In this document: positions 45,615 to 55,084 of the stretch, piece by piece
How positions within the stretch are numbered: the first letter of the stretch is position 1
Layout: each line of letters starts with the position of its first letter
Assembly (NCBI RefSeq): GCF_013344475.1
Contig: NZ_JABUOU010000001.1
Coordinates: forward strand, 1-64,000
Direction: 5' to 3'
Length of the DNA stretch: 64,000 bases
Origin: Martelella limonii
GTDB taxonomy: Bacteria; Pseudomonadota; Alphaproteobacteria; Rhizobiales; Rhizobiaceae
Position numbers and translations under genes: made by a program
The notes under the pieces: model-generated
Seen by the model: the letters and a program-made list of their open reading frames with translations, nothing else
Database searches by the model: none
Told to the model about the DNA's origin: nothing

Positions 45615-46520
45615 TCATGGGCGATCGAAGTTAGCGATAAAACGCGACACCAGTGTCTGCAGTGTGGCGGAAAGAAGCGGCATGCCGCCCGTTCGCCAGC
45701 CGAGCGCGTTGAGGCTGGTCGTGGTCATGGCGTTTACTGCGGCCTGATCGGCGCGGGGCGGCAACGGATGCTGCAAGGCCATTGCCGCCTTCAGCGGCGC
45801 GAGAATGGTGTGGGTGTCGGTGACGATATCCGAGAGGTGAAACGCCTTGCCGGAGATTTTCGGTATCGGCGCGTCGAGCAGCGTCAGGATCGCGCGCGCA
45901 AGATCGCGGCCATGGACTTCGCTGCCCGCTCTCTCTTCGATGGTCTCGCCTCTTGCATAGCGCTCGAAAAGCGGCTCCCATTTATTGGGTGAGAGATCGC
46001 CGTAAACGCCCGTTGCCCTGAGGTTGACCGGAATGAAGCCCGGTCGGGCGAGGGCCGCAAGCGCTTGCTCGACCTGGTGCTTGGCCCTGCCGTAAAGACT
46101 TTTGGGATTGGGCGGCACGGTTTCGGAAAGCACTGTGCCCGCAGGGTAGCCATCGAAGACGGCGCGGCTCGATAGGAAAAAGGCGTGTCTGACGCCTGCA
46201 GCCTCAGCGCCCTCGAAGAGCGCGATACTGCCCGCAACATTCCGCGCCAGAAAGCCATCGGGATCATCGCCTTCGCCGCCACGGTATCGGCCGGGCGCAT
46301 GGGAGAAGGCTGCATGCACGAAGACATCGATCCCGGAGAAGAGCCGATCTGGAACAGGCGCGCCGAGCGTCAGCGGCCGAAAGCCGACGGGTGCGGCATA
46401 GAGTTCCGGCTCAGGCGGGGTGCGCCCGGCGACCGTGACGGCATGGCCGGCCGACAGGCATTCCTCGACGATGTAGCGCCCGACGAGGCCGGTGCCACCG
46501 CTGACGAGGACGCGGCTCAT
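45615..46520 (-). CDS. sqdC: SqdC, NAD-dependent epimerase/reductase-like sulfolipid protein
   Basis: This 301-aa Rossmann protein has the N-terminal VLVSGGTGLVGRYIVEECLS and the SDR pattern LSSRAVFDGYP with SLYGRAKHQVEQAL. In Rhodobacter and Sinorhizobium, sqdB-sqdD-sqdC form the sulfoquinovosyl diacylglycerol operon; SqdC resembles small-molecule reductases and its exact step is not settled. Its start codon overlaps the stop codon of sqdD by four bases (ATGA). The ORF could be extended upstream, but the overlap decides the start at 46520. Confidence 0.86.
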   Translation of the reverse strand: MSRVLVSGGTGLVGRYIVEECLSAGHAVTVAGRTPPEPELYAAPVGFRPLTLGAPVPDRLFSGIDVFVHAAFSHAPGRYRGGEGDDPDGFLARNVAGSIALFEGAEAAGVRHAFFLSSRAVFDGYPAGTVLSETVPPNPKSLYGRAKHQVEQALAALARPGFIPVNLRATGVYGDLSPNKWEPLFERYARGETIEERAGSEVHGRDLARAILTLLDAPIPKISGKAFHLSDIVTDTHTILAPLKAAMALQHPLPPRADQAAVNAMTTTSLNALGWRTGGMPLLSATLQTLVSRFIANFDRP

Positions 46521-47377
46521 TCCGGCTTTTTGGGATTTTCGAGCGTGGCGATATCGGGAATGCCGTCGCCATCGAAAAAGGCCCACCACAGATCGATCAG
46601 GGGCTTCAGCTGTTCTGCGCGCGGGTGGTCGTCTTCCCAGGGCTTCTCATACTGGTAATGCAGCACGCCGATATCCGCCCAGTTCCAGAGCTCAGGCATG
46701 TTGAACCAGACATATTGCAGCATGTTCATGAAGACGGGCAGGCCATGCCAATCTGGGAAGAAAGCCTGCAGGAAGGTCTGGTCGGTGCGCTTCCAGAATG
46801 CCTCCGGCTCGTCGAGCGCGGCGAGCATCGCCGCAAAGGTCTCGACATCCGGGCGCGCCACGAACACGCCGGAGTTCATCCGGTGGAAATCGGCCAGGCT
46901 CTCGTAGACGTTCGGGGCAGCGGAAAACTCCGGATAGAAGAACAGCTTGTCGATATTCTTCAGGACCAGCGCATCGGCATCGATGAAGATCGCCGCGTGG
47001 TATTCGACAAGCTGCCAGAGGCGCAGCTTGCAGAAATTGTCGAGCGGCGTGTGGAAGCCGGGCTTGCGGCCCTTGGTGAAGGGCGCCTCGCCATGGATGT
47101 TCTTGCGCGCATGGCGTTCGTTGAAGGCATCCGAAAGCGGCAGATGGTCGACGCCGATCAGTCGGCAACCGAGATCGGCCAGATGCTTCAGCCCTTCTTC
47201 CGGCGCGCCGCCTGTATGGAGCACCACCACATCGGCCGGCGTGCCCGTCAGGAAGATAGAGCGCGCGAGCGCCAGCGCGCCCATGGCATAGTCGTTATTG
47301 GTGACGAGCGTGACGAAGGCGAACGGATACTTGGCGTCCACACTGCGGTGGACGCCTTCCATCGATGGATCGGTCAT
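46517..47377 (-). CDS. sqdD: SqdD, glycogenin-like glycosyltransferase, probable sulfoquinovosyltransferase
   Basis: This 286-aa GT8-like enzyme has the metal-binding DxD site in AIFIDADALVLKN and the acceptor region NVYESLADFHRMNSGVFVA. SqdD proteins are thought to transfer sulfoquinovose from UDP-sulfoquinovose to diacylglycerol. It lies between sqdB (4 bp away) and sqdC (4-bp overlap), so the three are translationally coupled. It could be misread as glycogenin without this context. Confidence 0.9.
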   Translation of the reverse strand: MTDPSMEGVHRSVDAKYPFAFVTLVTNNDYAMGALALARSIFLTGTPADVVVLHTGGAPEEGLKHLADLGCRLIGVDHLPLSDAFNERHARKNIHGEAPFTKGRKPGFHTPLDNFCKLRLWQLVEYHAAIFIDADALVLKNIDKLFFYPEFSAAPNVYESLADFHRMNSGVFVARPDVETFAAMLAALDEPEAFWKRTDQTFLQAFFPDWHGLPVFMNMLQYVWFNMPELWNWADIGVLHYQYEKPWEDDHPRAEQLKPLIDLWWAFFDGDGIPDIATLENPKKPE

Positions 47378-47381
47378 GATC

Positions 47382-48602
47382 TTACGAAACCGACTTCAGC
47401 GACTTGCCTTCGGGGTCGCGATTGATCTTGGTCGCGATATCCTTGGTCCATGCCGAAACGGCCGGAACGCGTTTGCGATCAACGCGGTAGGCGTATTTCT
47501 TGACAATATCGACGATCTCGCCGAGCAGGCCTTCCTTGAGCGTGATCGGGTTGAGACCGAGCGACATGAACTTGTCGTTCTTGACGATCAGGTCGTTTTC
47601 CGGCGCTTCCTTGCGCGGGTTCGGAAGCCACGCGATCTCGACGCCGGACATTTCGGAAATCATCTTGGCCAGATCGCGCACCCGGTGGGTCTCGGTCATC
47701 TGGTTGAAGATCTCGACGCGGGCGTTCTTTTCCGGAGGATTGTTGAGCGCGAGCTCGATGCAGCGCACCGAATCCTGGATGTGGATGAAGGCGCGGGTCT
47801 GGCCGCCGATGCCGTGGACGGTCAGCGGATAGCCGATCGCGGCCTGGATCAGGAAACGGTTGAGCACCGTGCCGTAATCGCCGTCATAGTCGAACCGGTT
47901 GATGAGCTGCGGGTGACGCTTGGTCTGCTCGGTGTGCGTGCCCCAGACGATGCCCTGGTGCAGGTCGGTGATCCTGAGGCCGTCATTCTTGGCGTAGAAG
48001 GCGAACAGAAGCTGATCCAGGCACTTGGTCATGTGGTAGATCGAGCCGGGGTTCGACGGGTAGAGGATTTCCTGCGAGACCTTTTCACCCGAATTGGTGG
48101 TGATGTCGACCGGGAGATAGCCTTCCGGGATCGCCGCGCCGACGGTCGAATAGCCGTAAACGCCCATCGTGCCGAGATGGATGACATGGGCGTCGAGATC
48201 GATCTCGACCAGCGCGTTCAGCAGGTTGTGGGTGGCGTTGACGTTGTTGTCGACCGTGTAGTTCTTGTGGCGGTCGGTCTTCATCGAATAGGGGGCGGCG
48301 CGCTGCTCGGCGAAGTGGATGATCGCGTCCGGACGCTCCTCGGCCAGCCACTGCTTCAGGATCTCGTAGTCCTGCGCCAGGTTGATGAGGTGGAAATGGA
48401 TGCGCCTGCCGGTCTCGGCATGCCAGATGCGGGTGCGTTCCTGGATCGAGTCCATCGGCGTCAGCGACTGGACGCCAAGCTCGGTGTCGATCCAGCGGCG
48501 CGACAGGTTGTCAACGATGTGGACTTCGTGGCCAGCATCCGACAAATGCAGCGAGGTCGGCCAGCCGACAAACCCGTCTCCGCCCATAACCGCAATCTTC
48601 AT
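47382..48602 (-). CDS. sqdB: UDP-sulfoquinovose synthase
   Basis: This 406-aa SDR enzyme makes UDP-sulfoquinovose from UDP-glucose and sulfite. The NAD site is MGGDGFVGWPTSLHL, the SqdB-specific block is NLSRRWIDTELGVQSLTP, and the catalytic Thr and Tyr-Lys are in HLGTMGVYGYS and SIYHMTKCLDQLLFAFYAK. The C-terminal GGQTRAFIHIQDSVRC is conserved in SqdB. It leads the sqdB-D-C operon, which makes a phosphorus-free membrane lipid. Confidence 0.97.
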   Translation of the reverse strand: MKIAVMGGDGFVGWPTSLHLSDAGHEVHIVDNLSRRWIDTELGVQSLTPMDSIQERTRIWHAETGRRIHFHLINLAQDYEILKQWLAEERPDAIIHFAEQRAAPYSMKTDRHKNYTVDNNVNATHNLLNALVEIDLDAHVIHLGTMGVYGYSTVGAAIPEGYLPVDITTNSGEKVSQEILYPSNPGSIYHMTKCLDQLLFAFYAKNDGLRITDLHQGIVWGTHTEQTKRHPQLINRFDYDGDYGTVLNRFLIQAAIGYPLTVHGIGGQTRAFIHIQDSVRCIELALNNPPEKNARVEIFNQMTETHRVRDLAKMISEMSGVEIAWLPNPRKEAPENDLIVKNDKFMSLGLNPITLKEGLLGEIVDIVKKYAYRVDRKRVPAVSAWTKDIATKINRDPEGKSLKSVS

Positions 48603-48637
48603 TGAGCTTCTCCGATCCGTTTCAATGATTCATGATC

Positions 48638-48650
48638 TGCGTTAAACGCA
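48638..48650. promoter_or_regulatory. Palindrome TGCGTTAAACGCA in the sqdB promoter region
   Basis: Two 6-bp arms (TGCGTT/AACGCA) flank one central base, 36-48 bp upstream of the sqdB start. Placement fits an operator for a dimeric regulator in the sqdB/ybgC divergent region. The regulator is unknown. Confidence 0.5.
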
Positions 48651-48784
48651 ATCAGTATGACATAAATGCAATGGTTTTTTTACGCAATCGCCAAGGCTTC
48701 CGCCCTATGCAGCTCTTGCGGGCGGCTCTTGCCAAGCGGGAAGGCCCGGCATAGTTAGGCGCAAAACCGTTCAATGAGGCGGAA

Positions 48785-49246
48785 ATGACGGAAACCGACA
48801 ATGCCTGTCTCAGCGGTTGGCTGGAAGACGGCACCCACCATCTGCGGCAACGTGTCTATTACGAGGACACGGATTTTTCGGGCGTCGTCTATCACGCCCG
48901 CTATCTTCACTTTCTCGAGCGCGGCAGGACAGACCTTCTGCGCTCGCTCGGCGTGGAGCAGCGCACGCTGCACACGATCGACGAGGAAGGCCTCGCCTTT
49001 GCCGTCCATCACATGGATCTCAAGTTCCTGCGGCCTGCGCGAATGGATGATATCCTCGAGATCACGACGAAGACGGTCAAGGCGACCGGCGCGCGCATGG
49101 TGCTGGAACAGGCGATCCATGCCGACGGGCAGTTGTTGACGACGGCGACCGTCACGGTGGTTGTCATCAACAAGGCAGGGCGCGCGCGGCGACTGCCGGA
49201 TGAGCTTGCCGAGACGCTTCTCGAAGGGCACGCCCGGAAGGGTTGA
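48785..49246 (+). CDS. ybgC: Tol-Pal-associated acyl-CoA thioesterase YbgC
   Basis: This 153-aa hotdog-fold thioesterase has the motif QRVYYEDTDFSGVVYHARYL with the catalytic Asp, then HFLERGRTDLLRSLG. YbgC commonly heads tol-pal operons and acts on acyl-CoA or acyl-ACP at the membrane. A 313-bp gap separates it from tolQ, so it may have its own transcript end. Divergent from sqdB. Confidence 0.94.
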   Translation: MTETDNACLSGWLEDGTHHLRQRVYYEDTDFSGVVYHARYLHFLERGRTDLLRSLGVEQRTLHTIDEEGLAFAVHHMDLKFLRPARMDDILEITTKTVKATGARMVLEQAIHADGQLLTTATVTVVVINKAGRARRLPDELAETLLEGHARKG

Positions 49247-49559
49247 TCTCGCGCGCTTCGGGCTTGATAAAACATGAGTATTATGTGAAGGATTTGGCGC
49301 CAAAGGCATGCCTGCCTTGTGGTTCCGGCCGCTTCCCAAGAGGCCGCGACAAAATCGTAACACGCCGTTAACCATGTTCGGGTAATCTGCGAAAAGCGGA
49401 ATTTGGGGCCGATTTGCCTAGCTTTCACCATGATTGTCACGGACAGGAAGCATAGATGCGGATCCACTTAAATTTCAACTGACGTAACCAGCGTCTCGCA
49501 GGCGGCTCTAACTGTACCGCCCGGTTTTCCGGGTCACTCTATTCAAGGACTTCGTCACT
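49247..49559. other. Intergenic region between ybgC and tolQ
   Basis: This 313-bp AT-richer gap probably holds the tolQ promoter. A small CCCGG...CCGGG hairpin lies just upstream of tolQ (near 49520-49533). No gene is seen. Confidence 0.45.
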
Positions 49560-50279
49560 ATGGAACAGCTTGGGTTGGAAGCTACGCACGCCGATGTCGG
49601 CATTCTGGCGCTTTTCTGGCAGGCGGGATTCGTCGTCAAGATCGTGATGCTGGGGTTGATTGCGGCCTCCGTCTGGACCTGGGCGATCGTGATCGAGAAG
49701 ATCATCGCCTATAACAAGGAACGCCGCGCGTACAACCAGTTCGAAGAGGCCTTCTGGTCCGGAACGTCGCTCGAGAAGCTTTACAGCAACCTGTCCGACC
49801 GCAAGACCACCGGCATGGCTGCCGTGTTCGTCTCCGCCATGCGCGAGTGGAAAAAATCCTTCGAGCGCGGTGCACGCGCCCCCATGGGGCTGCAGATGCG
49901 CGTCGAAAAGGCCATGGATGTCGCGATCCAGCGCGAAGCCGAAAAGCTTGAGGCGCGCCTGGGCTTTCTCGCCAGCGTCGGTTCTGCAGCGCCCTTCATC
50001 GGTCTTTTCGGTACCGTCGTCGGCATCATGACCTCGTTCCAGGCGATCGCCGGTTCGAAGTCCACCAATCTCGCAGTCGTTGCGCCCGGTATCGCCGAAG
50101 CGCTGCTTGCCACCGCCATCGGTCTCGTCGCCGCTATTCCTGCCGTTATTGCCTACAACAAGTTCTCCGCCGATTCCGGCAAGCTTGAAGGCCGCATGGA
50201 AGGCTTCGCCGACGAGTTCTCGTCCATCCTGTCGCGTCAGATCGACGAAAAGCTGCAGTCGCGCCCGGCGGCCGAATAA
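49560..50279 (+). CDS. tolQ: Tol-Pal system inner-membrane protein TolQ
   Basis: This 239-aa three-helix protein forms the proton channel with TolR, energising the Tol-Pal system for outer-membrane constriction. Helix 1 is [20 protein letters not shown]; helices 2 and 3 contain [20 protein letters not shown] and [20 protein letters not shown], the conserved ExbB/MotA block. The operon continues with tolR 21 bp later. Confidence 0.97.
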   Translation: MEQLGLEATHADVGILALFWQAGFVVKIVMLGLIAASVWTWAIVIEKIIAYNKERRAYNQFEEAFWSGTSLEKLYSNLSDRKTTGMAAVFVSAMREWKKSFERGARAPMGLQMRVEKAMDVAIQREAEKLEARLGFLASVGSAAPFIGLFGTVVGIMTSFQAIAGSKSTNLAVVAPGIAEALLATAIGLVAAIPAVIAYNKFSADSGKLEGRMEGFADEFSSILSRQIDEKLQSRPAAE

Positions 50280-50300
50280 AGCGAGACGAGGAGAAACGAT

Positions 50301-50750
50301 ATGGCAATGTCCATGGGATCAGGCGGGAAGGCCGGCGGTCGAGGCCGCAGGCGCAACCATCGCCGCCCCGTCAGCGAAATCAACGTCACGCCGCTCGTCG
50401 ACGTCATGCTGGTGCTTCTCATCATCTTCATGGTGGCAGCCCCGATGATGACCGTCGGCGTGCCGATCGACCTGCCCGAGACCCAGGCGCAGGCGATGAA
50501 TTCCGATACGCAGCCGATTACCGTTTCGGTCAATCCGGAAGGCAAGATCTTCCTGCAGGAAACCGAGATCGGCATCGATGAAGTGGTGCCGAAGCTCGAG
50601 GCGATTGCGACGACCGGTTACAACGAGCGCATTTACGTGCGCGGCGACGCCAATGCAGATTACGGCACGGTGATGAAGGTGATGGCCCGTATCTCGGCCG
50701 CCGGCTTCAAGAACATCGGTCTCGTGACGCTGCAGGAACAGGATAGCTGA
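50301..50750 (+). CDS. tolR: Tol-Pal system inner-membrane protein TolR
   Basis: This 149-aa single-helix protein pairs with TolQ. The helix [20 protein letters not shown] carries the conserved Asp needed for proton use. The C-terminal periplasmic domain ends in [15 protein letters not shown]. The N-terminus is glycine- and arginine-rich ([18 protein letters not shown]), typical of rhizobial TolR. tolA follows 9 bp later. Confidence 0.96.
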   Translation: MAMSMGSGGKAGGRGRRRNHRRPVSEINVTPLVDVMLVLLIIFMVAAPMMTVGVPIDLPETQAQAMNSDTQPITVSVNPEGKIFLQETEIGIDEVVPKLEAIATTGYNERIYVRGDANADYGTVMKVMARISAAGFKNIGLVTLQEQDS

Positions 50751-50759
50751 TCTTAGCCC

Positions 50760-51887
50760 ATGAAGCGCAGCCTCGCCATTTCATTCCTGTTGCACTGTCT
50801 GGTCCTCGGCTGGGCAGTGCTTGTGCTTGGCGCGCCTTCTTCGCTGGAGGTCGCCGATGTCGATGCGCTGCCGGTCACGCTGATCCCGGTGGAAGACATC
50901 ACCCAGGTGCAGGAAGGCGATGAGAAGGCCGATCTCGCCGATATCGCGGCCCCCGTTCCGACGCGAAGGCCGCAGGACGTCGCCGAGGCCCAGAATGTCG
51001 GCGACAACGAGATCGATCTCGAAACCGATACCAATGCCAAGCCGGATGAGGTTGCCGAAGAGCAGGCCGCAATTCCGACGCCATCCTCGGAGCCGACGCC
51101 CGAGCCTGCGCCCGTCGAGGAGCCAGCATCCGAGCCTCCGCCGCCGGTGCCCGAAAGGGCCGAACGCACGGAACCCGCACCGGAGCCGACGCCAGAGCCG
51201 ACGCCTGAACCCGCACCGGAGCCTGAACCGGCACCCGAGCCCACGCCCACGCCCGAGCCGACGCCTGCGGCAGAGCCGACGCCCACGCCTGAGGCTTCCC
51301 AGCCGGAAGCGCCTGCCGAGCCTGCAGAGCCGGAACTCGCCTTCCCGGATCAGGCGCCGCTTCCCACGCGCCGTCCTCCCGAGCCGGTGCTGCGCGAAAC
51401 CCGTACGGCCGCGACGCCCAAGACCGACAGCCAGACCACGGCCTCGACCACGACCGAGGAGGATGATTTCAATGTCGACGAGATCGCCGCACTGCTGAAC
51501 CGCACCGAAGCAACCGGCGGCGGCGCGAAACGCTCCGAGCAGCAGGCCGCTGCCGGCGCCAAGCGCACCACCGGCGGCGCAACGCTATCGCAGAGCGAAC
51601 TCGATGCCCTGCGCGGCCAGATCCAGCGCAACTGGTCGATCCTTGCGGGTCTTGACGGCGCCGAGGATGTCCGCATACGCATCCAGATGAAACTCGATCC
51701 GACCGGAGCAATCGTGGGCGCGCCAGAAGTGACCGCGACCGGCGGTAGCGAGGAAGCGCGGCGGATCCTGGCCGGCGGCGCACGGCGCGCGGTCTTGAAG
51801 GCTTCGCCCTTTACCCAGCTTCCGGCAGACAAATATGATTCCTGGAGCGAGGTCATCGTGAACTTCGACCCGAGCCAGATGCTTTAA
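50760..51887 (+). CDS. tolA: TolA, inner-membrane linker protein of the Tol-Pal system
   Basis: This 375-aa protein has one N-terminal helix with a short cytoplasmic start (SLAISFLLHCLVLGWAVLVL). A Pro/Glu/Thr-rich spacer (codons ~110-185, EP, TP and AP repeats) and a C-terminal TonB-like domain (RIQMKLDPTGAIVGAPEVTA and KASPFTQLPADKYDSW) follow. Unlike E. coli TolA, whose spacer is a long Ala/Lys helix, this spacer is polyproline-like and likely extended. It links TolQR to Pal and TolB. Confidence 0.93.
   Translation: MKRSLAISFLLHCLVLGWAVLVLGAPSSLEVADVDALPVTLIPVEDITQVQEGDEKADLADIAAPVPTRRPQDVAEAQNVGDNEIDLETDTNAKPDEVAEEQAAIPTPSSEPTPEPAPVEEPASEPPPPVPERAERTEPAPEPTPEPTPEPAPEPEPAPEPTPTPEPTPAAEPTPTPEASQPEAPAEPAEPELAFPDQAPLPTRRPPEPVLRETRTAATPKTDSQTTASTTTEEDDFNVDEIAALLNRTEATGGGAKRSEQQAAAGAKRTTGGATLSQSELDALRGQIQRNWSILAGLDGAEDVRIRIQMKLDPTGAIVGAPEVTATGGSEEARRILAGGARRAVLKASPFTQLPADKYDSWSEVIVNFDPSQML
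51088..51300 (+). repeat. In-frame EP/TP/AP repeat coding region of tolA
   Basis: Repeated GAGCCGACGC / CCTGAACCCGC type units encode an imperfect Pro-Glu-Pro-Thr tract. It can vary in length between strains by slippage, which would set the spacer length of TolA. Confidence 0.8.
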
Positions 51888-51962
51888 CTTTTCATTCGGT
51901 GCCGCCCGAGGGCGATCCCTTGGCGCACCGGAGCAAATCAACGCTGAAAGGCCAGTCCTGTC

Positions 51963-53270
51963 ATGCTTAAACGTTGTTTCGTATTCCTTTCCGTCGCCTG
52001 GGCCGGCATTGCCGTCCTGTTTGTGGCACCGGCCAACGCTCTCGTGGAAATCGACATTTCCAGCGGCAACGTGCAGCCGCTGCCGATTGCGATTACCGAC
52101 TTTATTTCCGACGACGCTCTTGGTGCCGACATTTCCGCCGTCATCGCCGCGGATCTGAAGCGCTCGGGCCTGTTCAAGCCGGTCGACAAATCTGCGTTCA
52201 TCCAGCAGATCAGCGATCCCGACCAGACGCCGCGCTTCGAGGACTGGCAGTTGATCAGCGCCGAAGCGCTGGTTGTCGGCCGCGTCACGCGCGAGCCGGA
52301 TGGCCGCCTGCGCTCCGAGTTCCGCCTCTGGGACACCTATGCCGGGCAGCAGATCGTCGGGCAGCAGTTCTTCACGCAACCTGACAATTGGCGCCGCGTC
52401 GCCCACATCATCGCCGATTCGATCTATCAGGCGCTGACCGGCGAGCAGGGCTATTTCGACAGCCGTATCGTTTTCGTCTCCGAAAGCGGGCCGAAGACCG
52501 ATCGCAAGCGCCGTCTGGCGATCATGGATCAGGACGGCTTCAACGTGCGCATGCTGACCGATGGCCAGTACATGGTTCTGACGCCCCGGTTCTCGCCGAA
52601 CCGTCAGGAAGTCACCTACATGTCGTTTGAAAACGACCAGCCGCGCGTTTACCTGCTGCAGCTCGAGACCGGCCAGCGCGAGGTTGTCGGCAACTTCCCC
52701 GGCATGACCTTTGCACCGCGCTTCTCGCCCGATGGCCAGCGCATCATCATGAGCCTGCAGCAGGACGGCAATGCCAACATCTACACCATGGATCTGCGCA
52801 CGCGTCAGACCACGCGGCTGACGAATACCGGCGCGATCGATACGTCGCCGTCCTATTCTCCCGATGGTAACCGGATCGTGTTCGAAAGTGACCGGGGCGG
52901 ACGCCAGCAGCTTTACGTGATGAATGCGGATGGTTCCAACCAGCAGCGCATCTCCTTCGGCGACGGCGCCTATTCGACCCCGGTCTGGTCACCGCGCGGT
53001 GATCTGATCGCCTTTACCAAGCAGTCGGGCGGCAAGTTCTCGATCGGCGTGATGAAGCCGGATGGCAGCGGCGAGCGGATTTTGACCACCGGCTTCCATA
53101 ATGAAGGTCCGACATGGTCGCCGAATGGGCGCGTTCTGATGTTCTTCCGCCAGAATGCCGGCGAAGGCGGTCCGCACCTTTATTCCATCGACCTGACGGG
53201 CTATAATGAACAGCGTATCCAAACGCCTGATTTCGCATCGGACCCGGCCTGGTCGCCGCTTCTGGAATAA
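51963..53270 (+). CDS. tolB: Tol-Pal system periplasmic protein TolB
   Basis: This 435-aa exported protein has a signal peptide (residues 1-28, ending APANA), an N-terminal domain ([20 protein letters not shown]) and a six-bladed propeller (repeated FSPNRQ, FSPDGQ, YSPDGN, WSPRGD and WSPNGR loops). It binds Pal and TolA. It is 75 bp after tolA and 214 bp before pal. Confidence 0.97.
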   Translation: MLKRCFVFLSVAWAGIAVLFVAPANALVEIDISSGNVQPLPIAITDFISDDALGADISAVIAADLKRSGLFKPVDKSAFIQQISDPDQTPRFEDWQLISAEALVVGRVTREPDGRLRSEFRLWDTYAGQQIVGQQFFTQPDNWRRVAHIIADSIYQALTGEQGYFDSRIVFVSESGPKTDRKRRLAIMDQDGFNVRMLTDGQYMVLTPRFSPNRQEVTYMSFENDQPRVYLLQLETGQREVVGNFPGMTFAPRFSPDGQRIIMSLQQDGNANIYTMDLRTRQTTRLTNTGAIDTSPSYSPDGNRIVFESDRGGRQQLYVMNADGSNQQRISFGDGAYSTPVWSPRGDLIAFTKQSGGKFSIGVMKPDGSGERILTTGFHNEGPTWSPNGRVLMFFRQNAGEGGPHLYSIDLTGYNEQRIQTPDFASDPAWSPLLE

Positions 53271-53484
53271 GGCGGAAATGTGGTAAAAAGGCTTGCGCGA
53301 CAGGCGCGCAGGCCTTGCCATTGACGATTGGTTAACCATCTTCGTTCAGGGGACGTTAACAGCGATTTGCTAGCTGTTTTCTCATGTTCGGCGGTCGATG
53401 ACCGTCTTCAGAGTTGAGTTGTTTTTCCGCGTTATCGATCGGACCTCCCGTCGAGATTTCTAACGCTTCTTAAGGAGAGCGGTA

Positions 53485-54039
53485 ATGAGCCGAGCCACGT
53501 TCGGGGTTGAAGGCAATATGAGGAAGTTCAAGGTCACGCCCGTGATCGTCGCACTTTGCACGGTCATGGCGCTTGCTGGCTGCGCCAAGGACAAGAATAA
53601 TCTGCCGGGCAATGGCATGGCAGGCGGCGCGGGTGGCGTCGGCGCCGGTTCGTCTTCCGGCATTGCTTCGCCGGGCAGCGTTCAGGACTTCGATCTCAAT
53701 GTCGGTGACACCGTGTATTTCGAAACCGATTCGGCTTCGGTGACGCCGATCGCGGCGCAGACGCTCAACAAGCAGGCCCAGTGGCTTCAGCGCTATCCGA
53801 ACTACGCGATCCGCATCGAAGGCCATGCCGACGAACGCGGCACTCGCGAATACAACCTGGCGCTCGGCGCACGCCGCGCCACGGCCACCAAGAATTACCT
53901 GGTTTCGCGCGGCATCCCGGCAAACCGCCTGTCGACGATTTCCTACGGCAAGGAACGCCCGGTCGCCGTCTGCGACAACATTTCCTGCTGGTCGCAGAAC
54001 CGCCGCACGGTCACCGTGCTGACCGGCGCCGGAAGCTGA
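53485..54039 (+). CDS. pal: Peptidoglycan-associated lipoprotein Pal
   Basis: This 184-aa outer-membrane lipoprotein has an OmpA-like C-terminal domain. The lipobox is LAGC at Cys33, after a long N-terminus that matches rhizobial Pal (MSRATF...). The strong ribosome site AAGGAGAG at 53472 decides this start over the internal Met. The domain motif YFETDSASVTPIAAQTLNKQ and IRIEGHADERGTREYNLALG binds peptidoglycan. A terminator follows at 54063. Confidence 0.97.
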   Translation: MSRATFGVEGNMRKFKVTPVIVALCTVMALAGCAKDKNNLPGNGMAGGAGGVGAGSSSGIASPGSVQDFDLNVGDTVYFETDSASVTPIAAQTLNKQAQWLQRYPNYAIRIEGHADERGTREYNLALGARRATATKNYLVSRGIPANRLSTISYGKERPVAVCDNISCWSQNRRTVTVLTGAGS

Positions 54040-54062
54040 GCGCTTTCCGCATCGAACTGAAG

Positions 54063-54089
54063 AAACCGGCTTTCGAGCCGGTTTTTTTA
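54063..54089 (+). terminator. Rho-independent terminator after pal
   Basis: A 9-bp stem AAACCGGCT (54063-54071) / AGCCGGTTT (54076-54084) with a TTCG-type loop is followed by a run of T, ending the tolQRAB-pal unit. Confidence 0.92.
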
Positions 54090-54268
54090 TGCCCGGCGTG
54101 TACGAAATTGCGTTTTGATCTAAATATGGCCAGAAAGAGAGTGTGCGAAGGTTGCAGCAGGCGAGCGGCTTCACCAAACTGCGGATCGGCTTTATCTCTT
54201 TTGATGGCGCTCATGCGCGGATGTCAGTTGATGCCAGCGACAATGCTTCAGCGATAACGATTTGGGAC

Positions 54269-55084
54269 ATGAAGATGAAGAAAGCGATTTTGGGGCTACT
54301 TGCCGGTTCAGCAATGCTGGCCGCGGGCGCCCAGGCAAATGCCGTGGGCTTGCAGACATTCGGCAAGCCTGCATCGAATGACGGTCAGATCGTGCGGGTC
54401 CAGGCCACCGATCCCTCGGTCAGGATCATGCAGCTTGAAGAACAGGTGCGCGGGCTGACCGGTCAGGTCGAGGACCTCGGCTTCCAGATGCTGCAGATGG
54501 AAGAGAAGATCCGCAAGATGCAGGAAGACATGGAATTCCGCATGCAGGAACTGGAAAGCGGCATGGCTACGCCGCCTTCCGGCGATGCCAGCGCCAGCGG
54601 CAGCGAGGCGACGGCAACTATCACGGAGCCGCCGGCGATGCCGGAGGCATCGGCAAGTGCCGATGTACCTGCCGATCTGCCGGAGGCTGCCGAAGGCGGC
54701 GGCGATGACGCCGATTTCTACAAGCGGGCCTATGATCTCGTTCTGTCGGGAGATTACCAGCAGGCGGAAGACGCCTTCGGAGAGTTCGTGCTGAGCTATC
54801 CCAACAGCCCGCTTCTTCCCGATGCCAGCTTCTGGCTCGGCGAATCGATGCTCGCGCAGCAGAAATACAACGAGGCGGCCAAGACCTTCCTGAGCGCCTA
54901 CAAGGCCTATGGCGATTCTGCCAAGGCGCCGGAAATGCTGCTCAAGCTTGGTCAGTCGCTTGCCGGAATGGACAACAAGGATGCCGCCTGCGCAACCTTT
55001 ACCGAAGTGCCGGTGCGCTATCCCGATGCCGCGCAGGCCGTGCTTTCCAAGGCGAAGGCCGAGCTGAAGGCGAATGCATGCTGA
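54269..55084 (+). CDS. cpoB: Tol-Pal system protein CpoB (YbgF)
   Basis: This 271-aa periplasmic protein coordinates peptidoglycan synthesis with outer-membrane constriction. It has a signal peptide (residues 1-22, ending AQANA), a coiled-coil N-terminal segment (IMQLEEQVRGLTGQVEDLGF) and C-terminal TPR repeats (YKRAYDLVLSGDYQQAEDAF and FWLGESMLAQQKYNEAAKTF). I chose the ATG at 54269 over the upstream open frame. Its last 7 bases overlap the start of tilS. Confidence 0.92.
   Translation: MKMKKAILGLLAGSAMLAAGAQANAVGLQTFGKPASNDGQIVRVQATDPSVRIMQLEEQVRGLTGQVEDLGFQMLQMEEKIRKMQEDMEFRMQELESGMATPPSGDASASGSEATATITEPPAMPEASASADVPADLPEAAEGGGDDADFYKRAYDLVLSGDYQQAEDAFGEFVLSYPNSPLLPDASFWLGESMLAQQKYNEAAKTFLSAYKAYGDSAKAPEMLLKLGQSLAGMDNKDAACATFTEVPVRYPDAAQAVLSKAKAELKANAC

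Noticed and set aside
46517-47377. Glycogenin (glycogen primer) assignment
   Set aside because: The fold resembles glycogenin, but the position between sqdB and the sqdC-like gene and the 4-bp couplings fit SqdD.
51088-51300. Regular repeats suggesting a CRISPR or satellite
   Set aside because: The repeat is in frame and encodes the Pro-Glu-Thr spacer of TolA; units are short and contiguous with no spacers.
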